The notes under the pieces: generated by a model
Told to the model about the DNA's origin: nothing
Database searches by the model: none
The model's input: the letters and a program-made list of their open reading frames with translations, nothing else
Source: Desulfobacteraceae bacterium
GTDB taxonomy: Bacteria; Desulfobacterota; Desulfobacteria; Desulfobacterales; SURF-7
Direction: 5' to 3'
DNA length: 64,000 bases
Assembly (NCBI GenBank): GCA_003599865.1
Contig: QZKS01000079.1
Location: 62,001-126,000 of the forward strand
Program-made: the position numbers and the translations under genes
Shown here: piece after piece, positions 19,160 to 28,249 of the stretch
Layout of the letters: each line of letters opens with the position of its first letter
Position numbering within the stretch: the first letter of the stretch is position 1

Positions 19160-19724
19160 CTTCGAGACGGTCGTTGATCACGATATGCTGGTAAACGTCT
19201 TTCCGGTCAATCTCTGTTCTGGCGTTCCGCAATCGTTTTTCAATCACTTCTCCGGGATCGGTTCCTCTTCCATACAGTCTTTCCTGAAGCGTCTCCAGGG
19301 ATGGCGGCAGGATAAAAATCGATACGGCATCCGGATATTTTTTCATGATCTGGATGGCGCCCTGGACATCGATATCCAGCAGAATATCGGAACCGGAAAG
19401 CAGGGTCTCTTCCAGAAACCCCATGGATGTACCATAGTAGTGATCGTGAACCTTTGCCCATTCCGCCCATGATCCGTTTTGGATACCCTTTACAAAATCT
19501 TCCTCCGAGACAAAAAAATAATCGATCCCGTCCTGTTCACCGGGTCTGGGTGGCCGGGTGGTATGGGATATGGAATATCGGATGTTTGGGAACTGTTTCA
19601 GGATCTCCCGGCAGAGCGTTGTTTTTCCGGCGCCCGAAGGAGCGGACAGGATAAACAGATTGCCGGAACCGGATTCCATTGATTTTTGATTCTTTTTTTT
19701 CCCCTGTGATGCCCGGCTGCCCAT
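19110..19724 (-). CDS. gmk: Guanylate kinase
   Basis: Gmk phosphorylates GMP to GDP. The 204-residue protein has the P-loop SAPSGAGKTT, the GMP-binding SHTTRPPRPGEQDG segment and the DIDVQGA motif. The ATG at 19724 overlaps the stop of the upstream RemA-like gene (TAATG), indicating translational coupling. ATG 19679 is an alternative giving a protein nearer the usual start. The order yicC-remA-gmk is conserved in many bacteria. Confidence 0.95.
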   Translation of the reverse strand: MGSRASQGKKKNQKSMESGSGNLFILSAPSGAGKTTLCREILKQFPNIRYSISHTTRPPRPGEQDGIDYFFVSEEDFVKGIQNGSWAEWAKVHDHYYGTSMGFLEETLLSGSDILLDIDVQGAIQIMKKYPDAVSIFILPPSLETLQERLYGRGTDPGEVIEKRLRNARTEIDRKDVYQHIVINDRLEDARQELFRIINRYSNN

Positions 19725-19981
19725 TATTTTTCCGATTCCCTCAGGGTGTCGAATCGCTGGGAGATGGTTTCCGACTGTATCGCCGACAGGATGACGTGGT
19801 TGCTGTCCATGATGATAATGGAACGGGTTCGGCGCCCATGGGTGGCATCCACAAGCCTTTTGTCGTCCCTGGCTTCATCCTTTAACCGTTTCATGGGTGC
19901 GGAATTCGGGGAGACAATGGTCACCACCCGCTCCGCGACAACGCTGCTTCCGAAACCGATATTTAACAGTGTATAATCCAT
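19724..19981 (-). CDS. RemA-like / DUF370 regulator
   Basis: This 85-residue protein matches the DUF370/RemA family: [10 protein letters not shown] start, [33 protein letters not shown]. In Bacillus RemA is a DNA-binding regulator of matrix genes; the role in Desulfobacterota is unknown. GAGGAG precedes the ATG. It lies between yicC and gmk and shares one base with the gmk start. Confidence 0.88.
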   Translation of the reverse strand: MDYTLLNIGFGSSVVAERVVTIVSPNSAPMKRLKDEARDDKRLVDATHGRRTRSIIIMDSNHVILSAIQSETISQRFDTLRESEK

Positions 19982-19999
19982 AACTCCTCATGACGTGTT

Positions 20000-20881
20000 T
20001 TATTCGACATTCTGAACCTGTTCGCGAATTTTTTCAAGTTCTGATTTTACATTGACAATGGTGTGGGAAATTTCGGTTTTGCCGGCCTTGGCGCCCATGG
20101 TGTTAAATTCCCGATTGAATTCCTGTAACAGAAAGTTCAGTTTTCTGCCGGCAGGTTCCGGGTCGGCCATGATTTCACGGAACTGTTTGACATGGCTTCT
20201 GGACCGGACAATTTCTTCTGCAATATCGCTTCTGTCCGCCAGGAATGCGGCTTCCTGGGAAATCCTTGCGGCATCGATTTCAATCACGCCCTTGGTCAAT
20301 GCGGCAATCCGTTCTTCCAGCTGCTGCTTGTAAGACAATACCAGATTTTCCGAAAGGGCTTCAATTTCCTGAATGGACTGTTCAATCCCGTCCATACGTT
20401 CCAGCAAATCCTTTTCCAGGAAGGCGCCTTCCTTTTCCCGCATTTTTTTCAGGTTTTCCAGAGCGTCGGAAAGAGAACAGGCAATGACCGGCCAGTGAAG
20501 TTCCAGATCTTTTTCCGTTTCCACCGGCCGGATGATGCCCGCGGAAGCGGTGATCATATCCAGCCGGATTTCCTCTTGCATTTGCAGAAGGTTTTTCAGA
20601 TCGGACAATACCTGGTAATAGGCTTTTGCCTTTGACTGATCCACCTCAAAGGAGAACGCATTTTCCGATTCATCTTTGATCCGCACCTGGATTTCAATCC
20701 GGCCGCGGCTGAGCTGTTGCGAGATCATTTCCTTGATCCGGCTTTCCAGGGATTCATATCCGTGAGGAGTCCGGAGTGAAATGTCAAGATTTTTGCTGTT
20801 ATAGGACCGGATCTCGACCATTGCCGTGATGCTGGTTTCCGTTTTTTCCGACCGGGCATAGGCGGTCATGCTGTTGATCAT
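20000..20881 (-). CDS. YicC/YloC-family endoribonuclease
   Basis: The 293-residue protein begins with the family hallmark MINSMTAYARSE and ends with the conserved LNFLLQEFNREFNTMGAKA and IVNVKSELEKIREQVQNVE region. YicC-type proteins are endoribonucleases acting in RNA turnover. ATG 20881 is chosen because AAAGGA lies 7 nt upstream; an upstream GTG at 20899 is weaker. It is 18 nt from remA and 1 nt from the DUF4416 stop, so one operon is likely. Confidence 0.92.
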   Translation of the reverse strand: MINSMTAYARSEKTETSITAMVEIRSYNSKNLDISLRTPHGYESLESRIKEMISQQLSRGRIEIQVRIKDESENAFSFEVDQSKAKAYYQVLSDLKNLLQMQEEIRLDMITASAGIIRPVETEKDLELHWPVIACSLSDALENLKKMREKEGAFLEKDLLERMDGIEQSIQEIEALSENLVLSYKQQLEERIAALTKGVIEIDAARISQEAAFLADRSDIAEEIVRSRSHVKQFREIMADPEPAGRKLNFLLQEFNREFNTMGAKAGKTEISHTIVNVKSELEKIREQVQNVE

Positions 20882-20882
20882 T

Positions 20883-21410
20883 TTATGTTCCTTTACCATC
20901 CACCCGGAGGCGGTTGCGGATTTTTTCGAGAAAGTTTTTTATGGTCGGATCGGCATAATCCGGATAGGTCCAGGGAAGCGTTTGAAACGATCCGTTTTGA
21001 AAAATCAAGGTCAAGTCCGCATAAAAGCCTTTGCCGATATAAATTCTATGGGTGTAGTTTTTTCCGGTTGCCAGCACAAAACGTTCCAGCAGCAGGTACC
21101 CGGGATCAATATTGACAAGACGCTTGTTATCGCGGGTATATTGCCGCTCAATGGTATTGGTGATGGCTTTTATATCCGGAAGATCGGCCTGCCGGATCCG
21201 TGTTTTGAATACAATCATTCTTCGGAACAGCGGCCCGCCCATTTCAGCCTCATAATAGCTGGTGTAATCAAACGGAAACCATGGGCTGACCATTTCCATT
21301 TCGCCGAATTTTTCTGCCAGCGCATGAGCTGCTTCCTTGAATCGCTGTTTTTCTCTGGTAAACAGTCCAATCACCAGTTTAGCAGGGTCAGGCGGCTGAG
21401 GCAGGCTCAT
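20883..21410 (-). CDS. DUF4416 family protein
   Basis: This 175-residue soluble protein has the pattern LVIGLFTREKQRF, PWFPFDYTSYYEAEMG and NIDPGYLLLERFVLATGKNYTHRIY, which I recognise as DUF4416, common in Desulfobacterota and often beside yicC. No biochemical role is known to me. Its stop is next to the yicC start. Confidence 0.8.
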   Translation of the reverse strand: MSLPQPPDPAKLVIGLFTREKQRFKEAAHALAEKFGEMEMVSPWFPFDYTSYYEAEMGGPLFRRMIVFKTRIRQADLPDIKAITNTIERQYTRDNKRLVNIDPGYLLLERFVLATGKNYTHRIYIGKGFYADLTLIFQNGSFQTLPWTYPDYADPTIKNFLEKIRNRLRVDGKGT

Positions 21411-21495
21411 TTTTTCTACCGGATATTTCCATTATTGGCATCTGTTTGTGCGACATGCGGAACAAACAGGTGATTTGAGAACCGAAGGGATATTG

Positions 21496-21663
21496 TCAAT
21501 CAATGGGTTTTGCCTCGTCGATCAACATGATGGGGATATCTTCCTTGATCTCGTATAACAGTTTGCATCGATCGCAGATCAATCCGTCTTCTGTTTCGTT
21601 CAGATGGATATCTCCCTTGCATTTGGGACAGGCAATAATATCCAGAAGCTCCTTGCTAATGGC
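21496..21663 (-). CDS. Trm112-family (UPF0434/YcaR-like) zinc ribbon protein
   Basis: This 55-residue protein has CPKC and CDRC knuckles and the end LYEIKEDIPIMLIDEA, the hallmark of the Trm112/YcaR family. Such proteins act as small partners of methyltransferases or in envelope-sugar regions; the role here is not defined. ATG 21663 has AAGGAG 8-9 nt upstream. An 8-bp stem (CTGTTTGT/ACAAACAG) lies between it and DUF4416 without a T-run. Confidence 0.85.
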   Translation of the reverse strand, partial: AISKELLDIIACPKCKGDIHLNETEDGLICDRCKLLYEIKEDIPIMLIDEAKPID

Positions 21664-21739
21664 CATGTCTTGTACTCCTTTTTTTTCAGGCCGGCGGCGC
21701 TGAATCACTGAGAGAATGAAAAAAGCCGGGGTTGGCTGA

Positions 21740-22021
21740 CTATTTGTTAATCTGATCTCTCAATCCTTGTGAACACTTGAAAGTGACCACCCTTCTTGCC
21801 GGGAGAACAAGATCGTCACCGGTGGCCGGATTTCTGCCTTTTCGTTCTTTTTTTTCATTTACGCAGAATTTTCCGAAACCGCTGATCATGACATCTTCAC
21901 CTTTTTCCAGGGGTTTCTTGATTTCTTCCAGCATGATTTCGATCAGTTCAACACATTTTTTTCTGGGAAAACCGAATTTTTCCTGTATGGTGTCGACAAT
22001 TTGTGCCTTTGTGAGTGTCAT
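21740..22021 (-). CDS. IHF/HU-family DNA-binding protein, copy 2
   Basis: This 93-residue paralogue of the gene at 15221-15502 has the same length and the same GFGKFCV and GRNPATGDD core. Differences are spread through both arms, so it is a diverged paralogue, not a recent copy. It has its own promoter (22082-22110) in the gap after hldE. Whether the two form a heterodimer or serve different conditions cannot be told from sequence. Confidence 0.92.
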   Translation of the reverse strand: MTLTKAQIVDTIQEKFGFPRKKCVELIEIMLEEIKKPLEKGEDVMISGFGKFCVNEKKERKGRNPATGDDLVLPARRVVTFKCSQGLRDQINK

Positions 22022-22081
22022 AGAGAATAACTCCTGTAAAATTCAATGATTAGTGGTTAATATTTGTTTCGTTATTCCGGC

Positions 22082-22110
22082 AAATTAATTTTTACTTGTG
22101 TTTTTGTCAA
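22082..22110 (-). promoter_or_regulatory. Sigma-70-type promoter for IHF/HU copy 2
   Basis: On the minus strand TTGACA (22110-22105) and TAATTT (22087-22082) are 17 nt apart. The start codon lies about 60 nt downstream. Confidence 0.55.
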
Positions 22111-22126
22111 GAGAATAGCGCTGATT

Positions 22127-23608
22127 TCATTGTTTTTTTTTGTTTTTTCCCGCGGATAATACCTTGTTGGCAATTCCGGTCGTACTGTAGCCTTCCAGAA
22201 GCTGCACCAGCCGCACCTGACCGCCATAGGATTCGACTACGTCCCGGCCCACCACCTCATCCGGCTTGTAATCCGCACCTTTGACCAGAATGTCCGGCCG
22301 CAGATGGGAGATGAGTGAAAGGGGGGTGTCTTCGTCAAACAGAACAACCAGATCCACACAGTTGAGCGCGCTTAAAATAGCAGCCCGGTCCAGTTCCGAA
22401 AGGATGGGACGGGAATCGCCTTTCAGCCGTTTTACCGAAGCGTCGGAATTCAGTCCGATCACCAGACGGTCGCCGAAAGAACGTGCCTGATGAAGCAGGT
22501 TGATATGGCCGGGATGCAGAAGATCAAAACATCCGTTTGTGAAAACGATTTTTTTCCCGGCGTTCCGCCAGGATTTGATCAGGATTTGGGCGCCTTCCAG
22601 GGTATGGGAATGCAATCCCCTGGATGACAGGCCGTTGGATTCTTCCCGCTGCAGGACAGTATCCAGTTCAATGATGTTGATGGGCTGGGTCCCGATTTTC
22701 CCCACAACAATGCCGGCTGCCGTATTGGCAAGGGAAGCGGCTTCCGGAAAGGATGCACCTGCGGCAATGGCGGCGGCAATTGTCGAGATTACGGTATCTC
22801 CGGCTCCGGAGACATCATAGACCTCTCTGGCAACCGATGGGATTTCAATGGTCTGTTCATCGGGTCCGGCAAGAAGCATCCCTTTGGGGCCGCGGGTGAC
22901 AATCAGCCAGCCGACATTCAGCTTTTCCCGGACGGATCTGCCGGCATCCGCAAGGGAAGTTTTCTCATGGTGAGAACCGGTTCCGGTAACCAGTCTCAGC
23001 TCCGATGTATTGGGTGTGACTGCCGTGGCATGGCGGTATCGGTCCCAGTCCGTACCTTTGGGGTCGACCAGAACGGGTACGGACTTTTCGTTGCATAGCG
23101 AGATGATATTCCGGCATAAGTCTTTTGCCTGAAAGATGCCCTTGCCATAATCCGAAAGAATGACGGCATGATAATCGGAAATATTTTTTTCTATTGTATG
23201 GAGGATTGTTTCAGAAAGTTCCGGGCTGATCGGATCCGGGGTTTCTTCATCCAGGCGGATCAGTTGCTGGTTCTGGGCCATGATTCTGGTTTTGGTGATG
23301 GTGGATCGGGAATCCTGGATGATGATCCTGTTGGTGATATTTTTTTCACGGAGGATGTCCCGGACGCGGACACCGGCCGGATCGTTTCCATATATGCCGA
23401 TGATGGTCGTTTTGCATCCCAGGCCGGAAAGGTTCGCCGCCACATTTCCGGCGCCGCCGAGCACATCGGATTTCTCCCGGATATGCACGATCGGCACCGG
23501 GCCTTCCGGCGAAATCCGTTTGACCTCACCCCAGTGATACTGGTCCAGCATGATATCGCCGACAACCAGGATATGGGTTTCGGAAAAGATATGGGGATCA
23601 AATTTCAT
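22127..23608 (-). CDS. hldE: Bifunctional heptose 7-phosphate kinase / heptose 1-phosphate adenylyltransferase
   Basis: HldE makes ADP-heptose precursors for LPS inner core. The 493-residue protein has an N-terminal PfkB/ribokinase-like domain (GDIMLDQYHWGEV; catalytic loop SGAGDTV near residue 270) and a C-terminal nucleotidyltransferase domain with FTNGCFDLLHPGH (HxGH). Both active-site motifs are intact. It follows gmhA by 19 nt, forming a two-gene heptose operon and indicating an LPS outer membrane. Confidence 0.95.
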   Translation of the reverse strand: MKFDPHIFSETHILVVGDIMLDQYHWGEVKRISPEGPVPIVHIREKSDVLGGAGNVAANLSGLGCKTTIIGIYGNDPAGVRVRDILREKNITNRIIIQDSRSTITKTRIMAQNQQLIRLDEETPDPISPELSETILHTIEKNISDYHAVILSDYGKGIFQAKDLCRNIISLCNEKSVPVLVDPKGTDWDRYRHATAVTPNTSELRLVTGTGSHHEKTSLADAGRSVREKLNVGWLIVTRGPKGMLLAGPDEQTIEIPSVAREVYDVSGAGDTVISTIAAAIAAGASFPEAASLANTAAGIVVGKIGTQPINIIELDTVLQREESNGLSSRGLHSHTLEGAQILIKSWRNAGKKIVFTNGCFDLLHPGHINLLHQARSFGDRLVIGLNSDASVKRLKGDSRPILSELDRAAILSALNCVDLVVLFDEDTPLSLISHLRPDILVKGADYKPDEVVGRDVVESYGGQVRLVQLLEGYSTTGIANKVLSAGKNKKKQ

Positions 23609-23627
23609 ACGGATTTTCTCCGGGAAG

Positions 23628-24179
23628 TTATCGATTTTTTTCGATGAAAGCCGCCCAATAGTGCAGAATGAAAATATGTGCTTCCTGAATTCTGGCGGTA
23701 ACCTGGTTTGGAACGGTAATGGAAAGATTCATTTTTTCTTTCAGCAGGCCGCCGCTGTTCCCAAACAGTCCGATGGTCTTGACGCCTTTCCGGTCGGCTG
23801 TTTCCGCTGCAAGGATCAGGTTTTTGGAATTTCCGGATGTGGAGATGCAGATCAGGATGTCATTGGGGTTGCCGAGTCCTTCCACCTGCCTTGAGAAAAT
23901 CTTGTCAAACCCGTAATCATTTCCCAGGGCGGTCAGGATGGAGGTGTCGGTGGTCAGGGCGATCGCAGGATAGGAAATCCGCTCCTGTTCAAACCGTCCG
24001 ATCAGCTCGGCGGCAAAATGTTGTGAATCCGCCGCAGAACCGCCGTTACCGGCAACCAGGATTTTGTTCCCCTTCTGCAAAGCCGTCACCATTAACCGGC
24101 CTGCCTGTTCAATATCGGTTTGAATATCCGTAAGGGATTCAAGACATTGCATATGATTTTGTAAGAGTGTCGAAAACAT
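23628..24179 (-). CDS. gmhA: Sedoheptulose 7-phosphate isomerase (phosphoheptose isomerase)
   Basis: GmhA converts sedoheptulose 7-P to D-glycero-D-manno-heptose 7-P, the step before HldE. The 183-residue SIS-domain protein has VAGNGGSAADSQHFAAEL and ISTSGNSKN, both sugar-phosphate binding motifs. Length is normal. It is directly upstream of hldE. Confidence 0.95.
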   Translation of the reverse strand: MFSTLLQNHMQCLESLTDIQTDIEQAGRLMVTALQKGNKILVAGNGGSAADSQHFAAELIGRFEQERISYPAIALTTDTSILTALGNDYGFDKIFSRQVEGLGNPNDILICISTSGNSKNLILAAETADRKGVKTIGLFGNSGGLLKEKMNLSITVPNQVTARIQEAHIFILHYWAAFIEKNR

Positions 24180-24228
24180 GAGATTATATATACCCCAATG
24201 GGAATAAAATACAAGTGCTTAACCAAAA

Positions 24229-24264
24229 AAATGTCAACGACGGATGCGTCGTGAATGGCGGCAG
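24229..24264. pseudogene. 3'-end remnant of a deoxyhypusine-synthase-like gene
   Basis: A stretch of about 36 nt matches the last codons of the gene at 42976-43929 (protein end AAIHEASVVE), with one substitution in the aligned core after a 4-nt gap. It lies alone in the gmhA-mtgA spacer. No other part of the gene is recognisable nearby. Confidence 0.55.
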
Positions 24265-24273
24265 CCGTCGATA

Positions 24274-25014
24274 TCACTGAAACCGGACACTGCCCAGTTG
24301 ATACATCTGCCTCTGTATCCAGCGGCATCTCTCTTTCACGTAGGAAGATGGCCTCTTTACCTTGAATTGTTTGGGATTGGGAAGCACGGCGGCTAAAAGA
24401 GCCGCATCCCTTCTTGTCAGATTTCCGGCAGACCGTTTGCCCAGTAAACTCTGCGCTGCTGCATTCACTCCATAAATACCGTCACCGAACTCGGCGATAT
24501 TCAGATAAACTTCCAGAATCCGTCTCTTGTCCCACAACAACTCCAGAAGCACAGTAAAATAGGCTTCAATCCCCTTTCGGACATAACTTCGACCCGGCCA
24601 TAGAAATAGATTTTTGGCCACCTGCTGGGTGATGGTGCTGGCTCCCCGCAGGCGGCCTCTCTTCTTTTTTTTCCCGATTGCATCCGAGATCGAGTCAAAA
24701 TCAAACCCCCAATGGTTCATGAACTTCTGGTCTTCGGCAGCCACCACTGCCAGAAACATATGCGGAGGAATTTCTTTCCAGCCAACCCAGTGATACCGAA
24801 TATTCGTCTTTCGTTCTTTCTGAAAAAGAGCGGCAGCATACCTTTCCATCATAAAAGCGCTGGTGGGAGGCGGAAGCCGGCGCAGACAGAATACCAGCAG
24901 GATGGAAAAAGCAATCGCCGCGATGATTGCCCATCCGGCAATCTGATAAAAACCAGTCCGGTTGCCTTTGGATTGCTTTCGCTTTGTAAAACCAGCGTTC
25001 ATCTCGTCTTCCAT
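24274..25014 (-). CDS. mtgA: Monofunctional peptidoglycan glycosyltransferase
   Basis: MtgA polymerises lipid II into glycan strands in the periplasm. The 246-residue protein has one N-terminal membrane anchor (about residues 24-46) and a GT51 domain with AAEDQKFMNHWG (catalytic Glu), GASTITQQVAKNLFL and KRRILEVYLNIAEFG. No transpeptidase domain follows. The start is ATG 25014 or ATG 25002; neither has an ideal ribosome site. It is divergent from the ABC operon at 25309. Confidence 0.92.
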   Translation of the reverse strand: MEDEMNAGFTKRKQSKGNRTGFYQIAGWAIIAAIAFSILLVFCLRRLPPPTSAFMMERYAAALFQKERKTNIRYHWVGWKEIPPHMFLAVVAAEDQKFMNHWGFDFDSISDAIGKKKKRGRLRGASTITQQVAKNLFLWPGRSYVRKGIEAYFTVLLELLWDKRRILEVYLNIAEFGDGIYGVNAAAQSLLGKRSAGNLTRRDAALLAAVLPNPKQFKVKRPSSYVKERCRWIQRQMYQLGSVRFQ

Positions 25015-25308
25015 AACCTTTTGCCATCAAATTGATCATGCTGTTTCCCCTGCTTTTTTCCATACTCACTGAAAAAAACATTTTACCATGCCATACAATC
25101 ATAAAAGGAGCAATTATGAAAAAAATGATTCCATCGTTATGAAAATACGGTTTTTTCGGATAGATGAAATTTTTTCTTGCATCCATTCCCTATCGTTATT
25201 AGATAGAGGGTCAATCTTGAAAAAACAGATTTAGGTTCCGGGAGAATCGGGATTTTTGATTTGAGGAAATGAATCAGATGCATCCAAATTCAACAGAGGA
25301 GACTTGCA
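25015..25308. promoter_or_regulatory. Divergent promoter region, mtgA / Lol-like operon
   Basis: This 294-nt AT-rich gap between divergent genes must hold both promoters. An imperfect dyad around CCCTATC and GATAGAGGG (about 25188-25211) is the only clear symmetry. No gene is seen. A GAGGAGA ribosome site precedes the GTG start at 25309. Confidence 0.4.
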
Positions 25309-26004
25309 GTGAACAACAGCGAATTCGCGGTCCGTCTCACGGACGTGAAGAAAAAGTACCTGATGGGGAAAGTGGAAGTAGAGGCTCTCAAAGGCGTATC
25401 CCTTCAAATCCCCATTAAAAAATTCAATGTCATCATCGGCCCTTCCGGAAGCGGCAAAACCACACTGCTGAATCTGCTGGGTTGCATTGACATTCCGTCT
25501 TCAGGATGCGTGGAGGTCTGCGGTCAGGACATCGCCCGATTGAGCGATAAGCAGGCATCGGACTTCAGGGCGGAGAATATTGGTTTTATCTTTCAGAATT
25601 TCAATCTCATCCCGGTGCTGTCCGCCTATGAAAATGTGGAATATCCCCTGCTGCTGATGAAAAAACCGGCAAAAGAACGCCGGGAACTGACCTTAAAAAT
25701 GCTCCATGACGTTGGCCTGTCCTCACATAAACATCATCGACCGAACGAATTGAGCGGCGGGCAGCGGCAGCGGGTCGCCATTGCCCGAGCGCTGGTAAAG
25801 GGGCCGAAACTGGTGCTGGCGGATGAACCCACTGCCAACCTTGATTCCAAAACCGGGCAGAGCATCATTGATCTCATGTACAAAATGCAGGCCGAAAGCC
25901 ATACCACTTTTATTTTCTCCTCCCATGACAAACAGGTCATGGAACATGCGGAAAAAGTGTTTGAAATTCACGATGGTCTGCTCATGGAAGAGAGGGGGAA
26001 ATAA
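25309..26004 (+). CDS. ABC transporter ATPase, LolD/MacB type
   Basis: The 231-residue ATPase has Walker [10 protein letters not shown], signature [15 protein letters not shown], Walker [13 protein letters not shown] and the H-loop SSHD. It belongs to the LolD/MacB/FtsE group, whose partners are FtsX-type permeases that extract lipids or lipoproteins or drive periplasmic work by mechanotransmission. It starts a four-gene plus-strand operon: ATPase, permease, LolA-like protein, outer-membrane barrel. The start is GTG behind GAGGAGA. Confidence 0.9.
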   Translation: MNNSEFAVRLTDVKKKYLMGKVEVEALKGVSLQIPIKKFNVIIGPSGSGKTTLLNLLGCIDIPSSGCVEVCGQDIARLSDKQASDFRAENIGFIFQNFNLIPVLSAYENVEYPLLLMKKPAKERRELTLKMLHDVGLSSHKHHRPNELSGGQRQRVAIARALVKGPKLVLADEPTANLDSKTGQSIIDLMYKMQAESHTTFIFSSHDKQVMEHAEKVFEIHDGLLMEERGK

Positions 26005-26005
26005 G

Positions 26006-27406
26006 ATGAAAACGCTGCATATTGCTTTCAGGAATATTTTCCGGAACAGCCGTCGTTCCCTCATGACCATTCTTGCCATTACCGTCAGCGCCGTTGCCGT
26101 TCATCTGTTCGGAGGGTATGTGGCCAATATCGTTTACGGAATGCAGACCAACTATGTATGTGATAACGGTCATTTGCAGGTATATCAGGAAGGTTTTTTC
26201 GATTACGGCGCAGGGAATCCGGCAGCCTATGGAATCAGCCGTTACCAGGATCTCATAAAGCTGATCACCCAGGATCCGCAATTGAAAGACCATATAACGG
26301 TTGCGACCCCCATCCTCAAATTCTACGGTATTGCCGGAAACTTTAAAAAAGATGCATCCAAGACGTTTTTCGGGATCGGGTATGTTCCTTCGGATCTGAA
26401 AAAAATGAGGAAATGGAACGACTATAACATGAAGATACGGAAATCCCGCCTGAATCGAATCGTGCTTTCCGATGACGACATCGACGGCGGAATCATCGGT
26501 GAAGGAATGGCCAGGATGCTGTTGCTGTGCGAGGAACTGAACGTAAAAAACTGCAAAGGAAAACTGCCGGAAAAGAGCGATCAAAAACCTGCTGCCACGG
26601 AAGATTTCAGTTTTCTGGAAGAATCAAATGGATTGAATGATATTCCTGAAAGCACGGACAAACGCCCCAGGCTCGACCTTCTGGCAGCCACTGCAGCAGG
26701 CGCTCCCAATATTGTCACCATGTATGTCAACAATACGGAAGTCCAGGGGGTAAAAGCCCTGGATGACAATTACGCGGCCATGCATATTTCTCTGGCCCAG
26801 CGTCTTCTTTATGGAAAAGGGGAGAAAAAGGCCACCGGCATCGTCATCCAGCTCCGGCACACAAAGGATATCCCCTTTGTCAAAGCCCGGCTGGAAAAAC
26901 TTTTTGATGAAAACAGACTGAATCTGGAATTCAAAGATTATACCCAGATCGTCCCCATGTACCGCCAGGTCATCTCCTTTTTGTTCGCTCTTTTCAGCTT
27001 TATTGCAACGATCATGGGCGTGATTGTGCTGTTTACCATCATCAATACCATGACCATGAGCGTCATGGAACGGGTGGATGAGATCGGGACCATCCGCGCT
27101 CTGGGTCTGCGGCGGAGCGGAATATTGGGCCAGTTTATCGCAGAGGGACTTTTGCTGGGCGTTCTGGGAGCTACCCTTGGTACGGTTGTATCCGTGATTG
27201 CCGTAACCGGAATCAATTCAGCCGGAATTATGTGGACGCCTCCCAATTATGTGGATCCGGTACCCCTGAAAATTATGGTTTTCCTGAATCCCTTTTTAGC
27301 ACCTGGCTGCTGGCTGGGGCTGGTACTGCTGGCAGTGGCATCATCGATCTTTCCGGCAAGAAAAGCAGGAAAGATGGTGATCGTGGATGCGCTCAGACAT
27401 GTTTGA
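26006..27406 (+). CDS. ABC transporter permease, FtsX/LolC type
   Basis: This 466-residue inner-membrane protein has one N-terminal membrane segment (SLMTILAITVSAVAVHLFGGY), a large periplasmic domain of about 250 residues, and three C-terminal segments in the FtsX domain with VMERVDEIGTIRALGL before the fourth. This is the LolC/E-MacB topology. ATG 26006 follows the ATPase stop by 1 nt. The periplasmic domain contains a low-complexity insert (about residues 190-225), unusual for LolC. Confidence 0.88.
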   Translation: MKTLHIAFRNIFRNSRRSLMTILAITVSAVAVHLFGGYVANIVYGMQTNYVCDNGHLQVYQEGFFDYGAGNPAAYGISRYQDLIKLITQDPQLKDHITVATPILKFYGIAGNFKKDASKTFFGIGYVPSDLKKMRKWNDYNMKIRKSRLNRIVLSDDDIDGGIIGEGMARMLLLCEELNVKNCKGKLPEKSDQKPAATEDFSFLEESNGLNDIPESTDKRPRLDLLAATAAGAPNIVTMYVNNTEVQGVKALDDNYAAMHISLAQRLLYGKGEKKATGIVIQLRHTKDIPFVKARLEKLFDENRLNLEFKDYTQIVPMYRQVISFLFALFSFIATIMGVIVLFTIINTMTMSVMERVDEIGTIRALGLRRSGILGQFIAEGLLLGVLGATLGTVVSVIAVTGINSAGIMWTPPNYVDPVPLKIMVFLNPFLAPGCWLGLVLLAVASSIFPARKAGKMVIVDALRHV

Positions 27407-27471
27407 TAAACCGGCTGCCGGTTGTCCGGAGATAGAATTATATTTTCCTGAATTTCGATGAGGAGGAATCC

Positions 27472-28248
27472 GTGAAACAACTATTGATCCTGATTCTGAT
27501 TGCATTCCTGCCGGTTGCATCCATTGCCGGGACTGCCAACAAAACCGCAGATGAAATCGTGGCTGCTTCGGATGCGGTGCGCAATCCCGGAAAACCATTC
27601 AGCCTTTCGGTTTCCCTGCTGGAATACCGGGAAGGCAGTTTACAGGATAAAATGCTCCTGACCGTGTATTCCAAGGCCGATCAGAACAGCGGACAATACC
27701 GCAGCCTGATCCGTTTTATTGAACCGCTTCGGGATGAAAACAAGCTCATGCTGAAAGATGGAAACAACCTTTGGTTTTTTGATCCCGAATCCAAATCCAG
27801 CATCCGCCTCTCTCCCCAGCAGCGTCTGATGGGACAGGCATCCAACGGAGATGTCGTGACCGTCAATTTTCATAAAGACTACAAAGCGACCATGGAAAAC
27901 GAGGAAACGATCACAGACGCAGACCGGAAACAGCGGAAATGTTATAAGCTCAATATGATGGCGCTCAACGAAACCGTCACCTATTACCGCATCGAATACT
28001 GGGTGGATACGGAAAATGACCAGCCTGTAAAGGGAAAATTCTATTCCGAAAGCGAGCGTCTGCTCAAAATAGCCTATTACCGGGGATATAGAGAAGAACT
28101 GGGGAAAATACGTCCCACGGAGATGATCATCATAGATGGTGTGGACAACAAACTGGTCACAAAGATGAACTACAGCCATTATCAGTTTCGTGAAATCCCC
28201 GAGGATTGGTTCCAGAGAGAATATCTGCCGAGATTCAAAGGGGAATAA
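27472..28248 (+). CDS. LolA-like outer-membrane lipoprotein-sorting protein (COG2834 type)
   Basis: This 258-residue protein has a signal peptide (MKQLLILILIAFLPVASIAG) and a LolA/LppX-like beta-sheet domain with the typical LWFFDPESKSSIRLSP and Y.DY segments. It should carry a hydrophobic ligand across the periplasm between the ABC machine and the outer-membrane partner. GTG start behind GAGGAGG. The family name is recognised; the ligand is unknown. Confidence 0.75.
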   Translation: MKQLLILILIAFLPVASIAGTANKTADEIVAASDAVRNPGKPFSLSVSLLEYREGSLQDKMLLTVYSKADQNSGQYRSLIRFIEPLRDENKLMLKDGNNLWFFDPESKSSIRLSPQQRLMGQASNGDVVTVNFHKDYKATMENEETITDADRKQRKCYKLNMMALNETVTYYRIEYWVDTENDQPVKGKFYSESERLLKIAYYRGYREELGKIRPTEMIIIDGVDNKLVTKMNYSHYQFREIPEDWFQREYLPRFKGE

Positions 28249-28249
28249 A

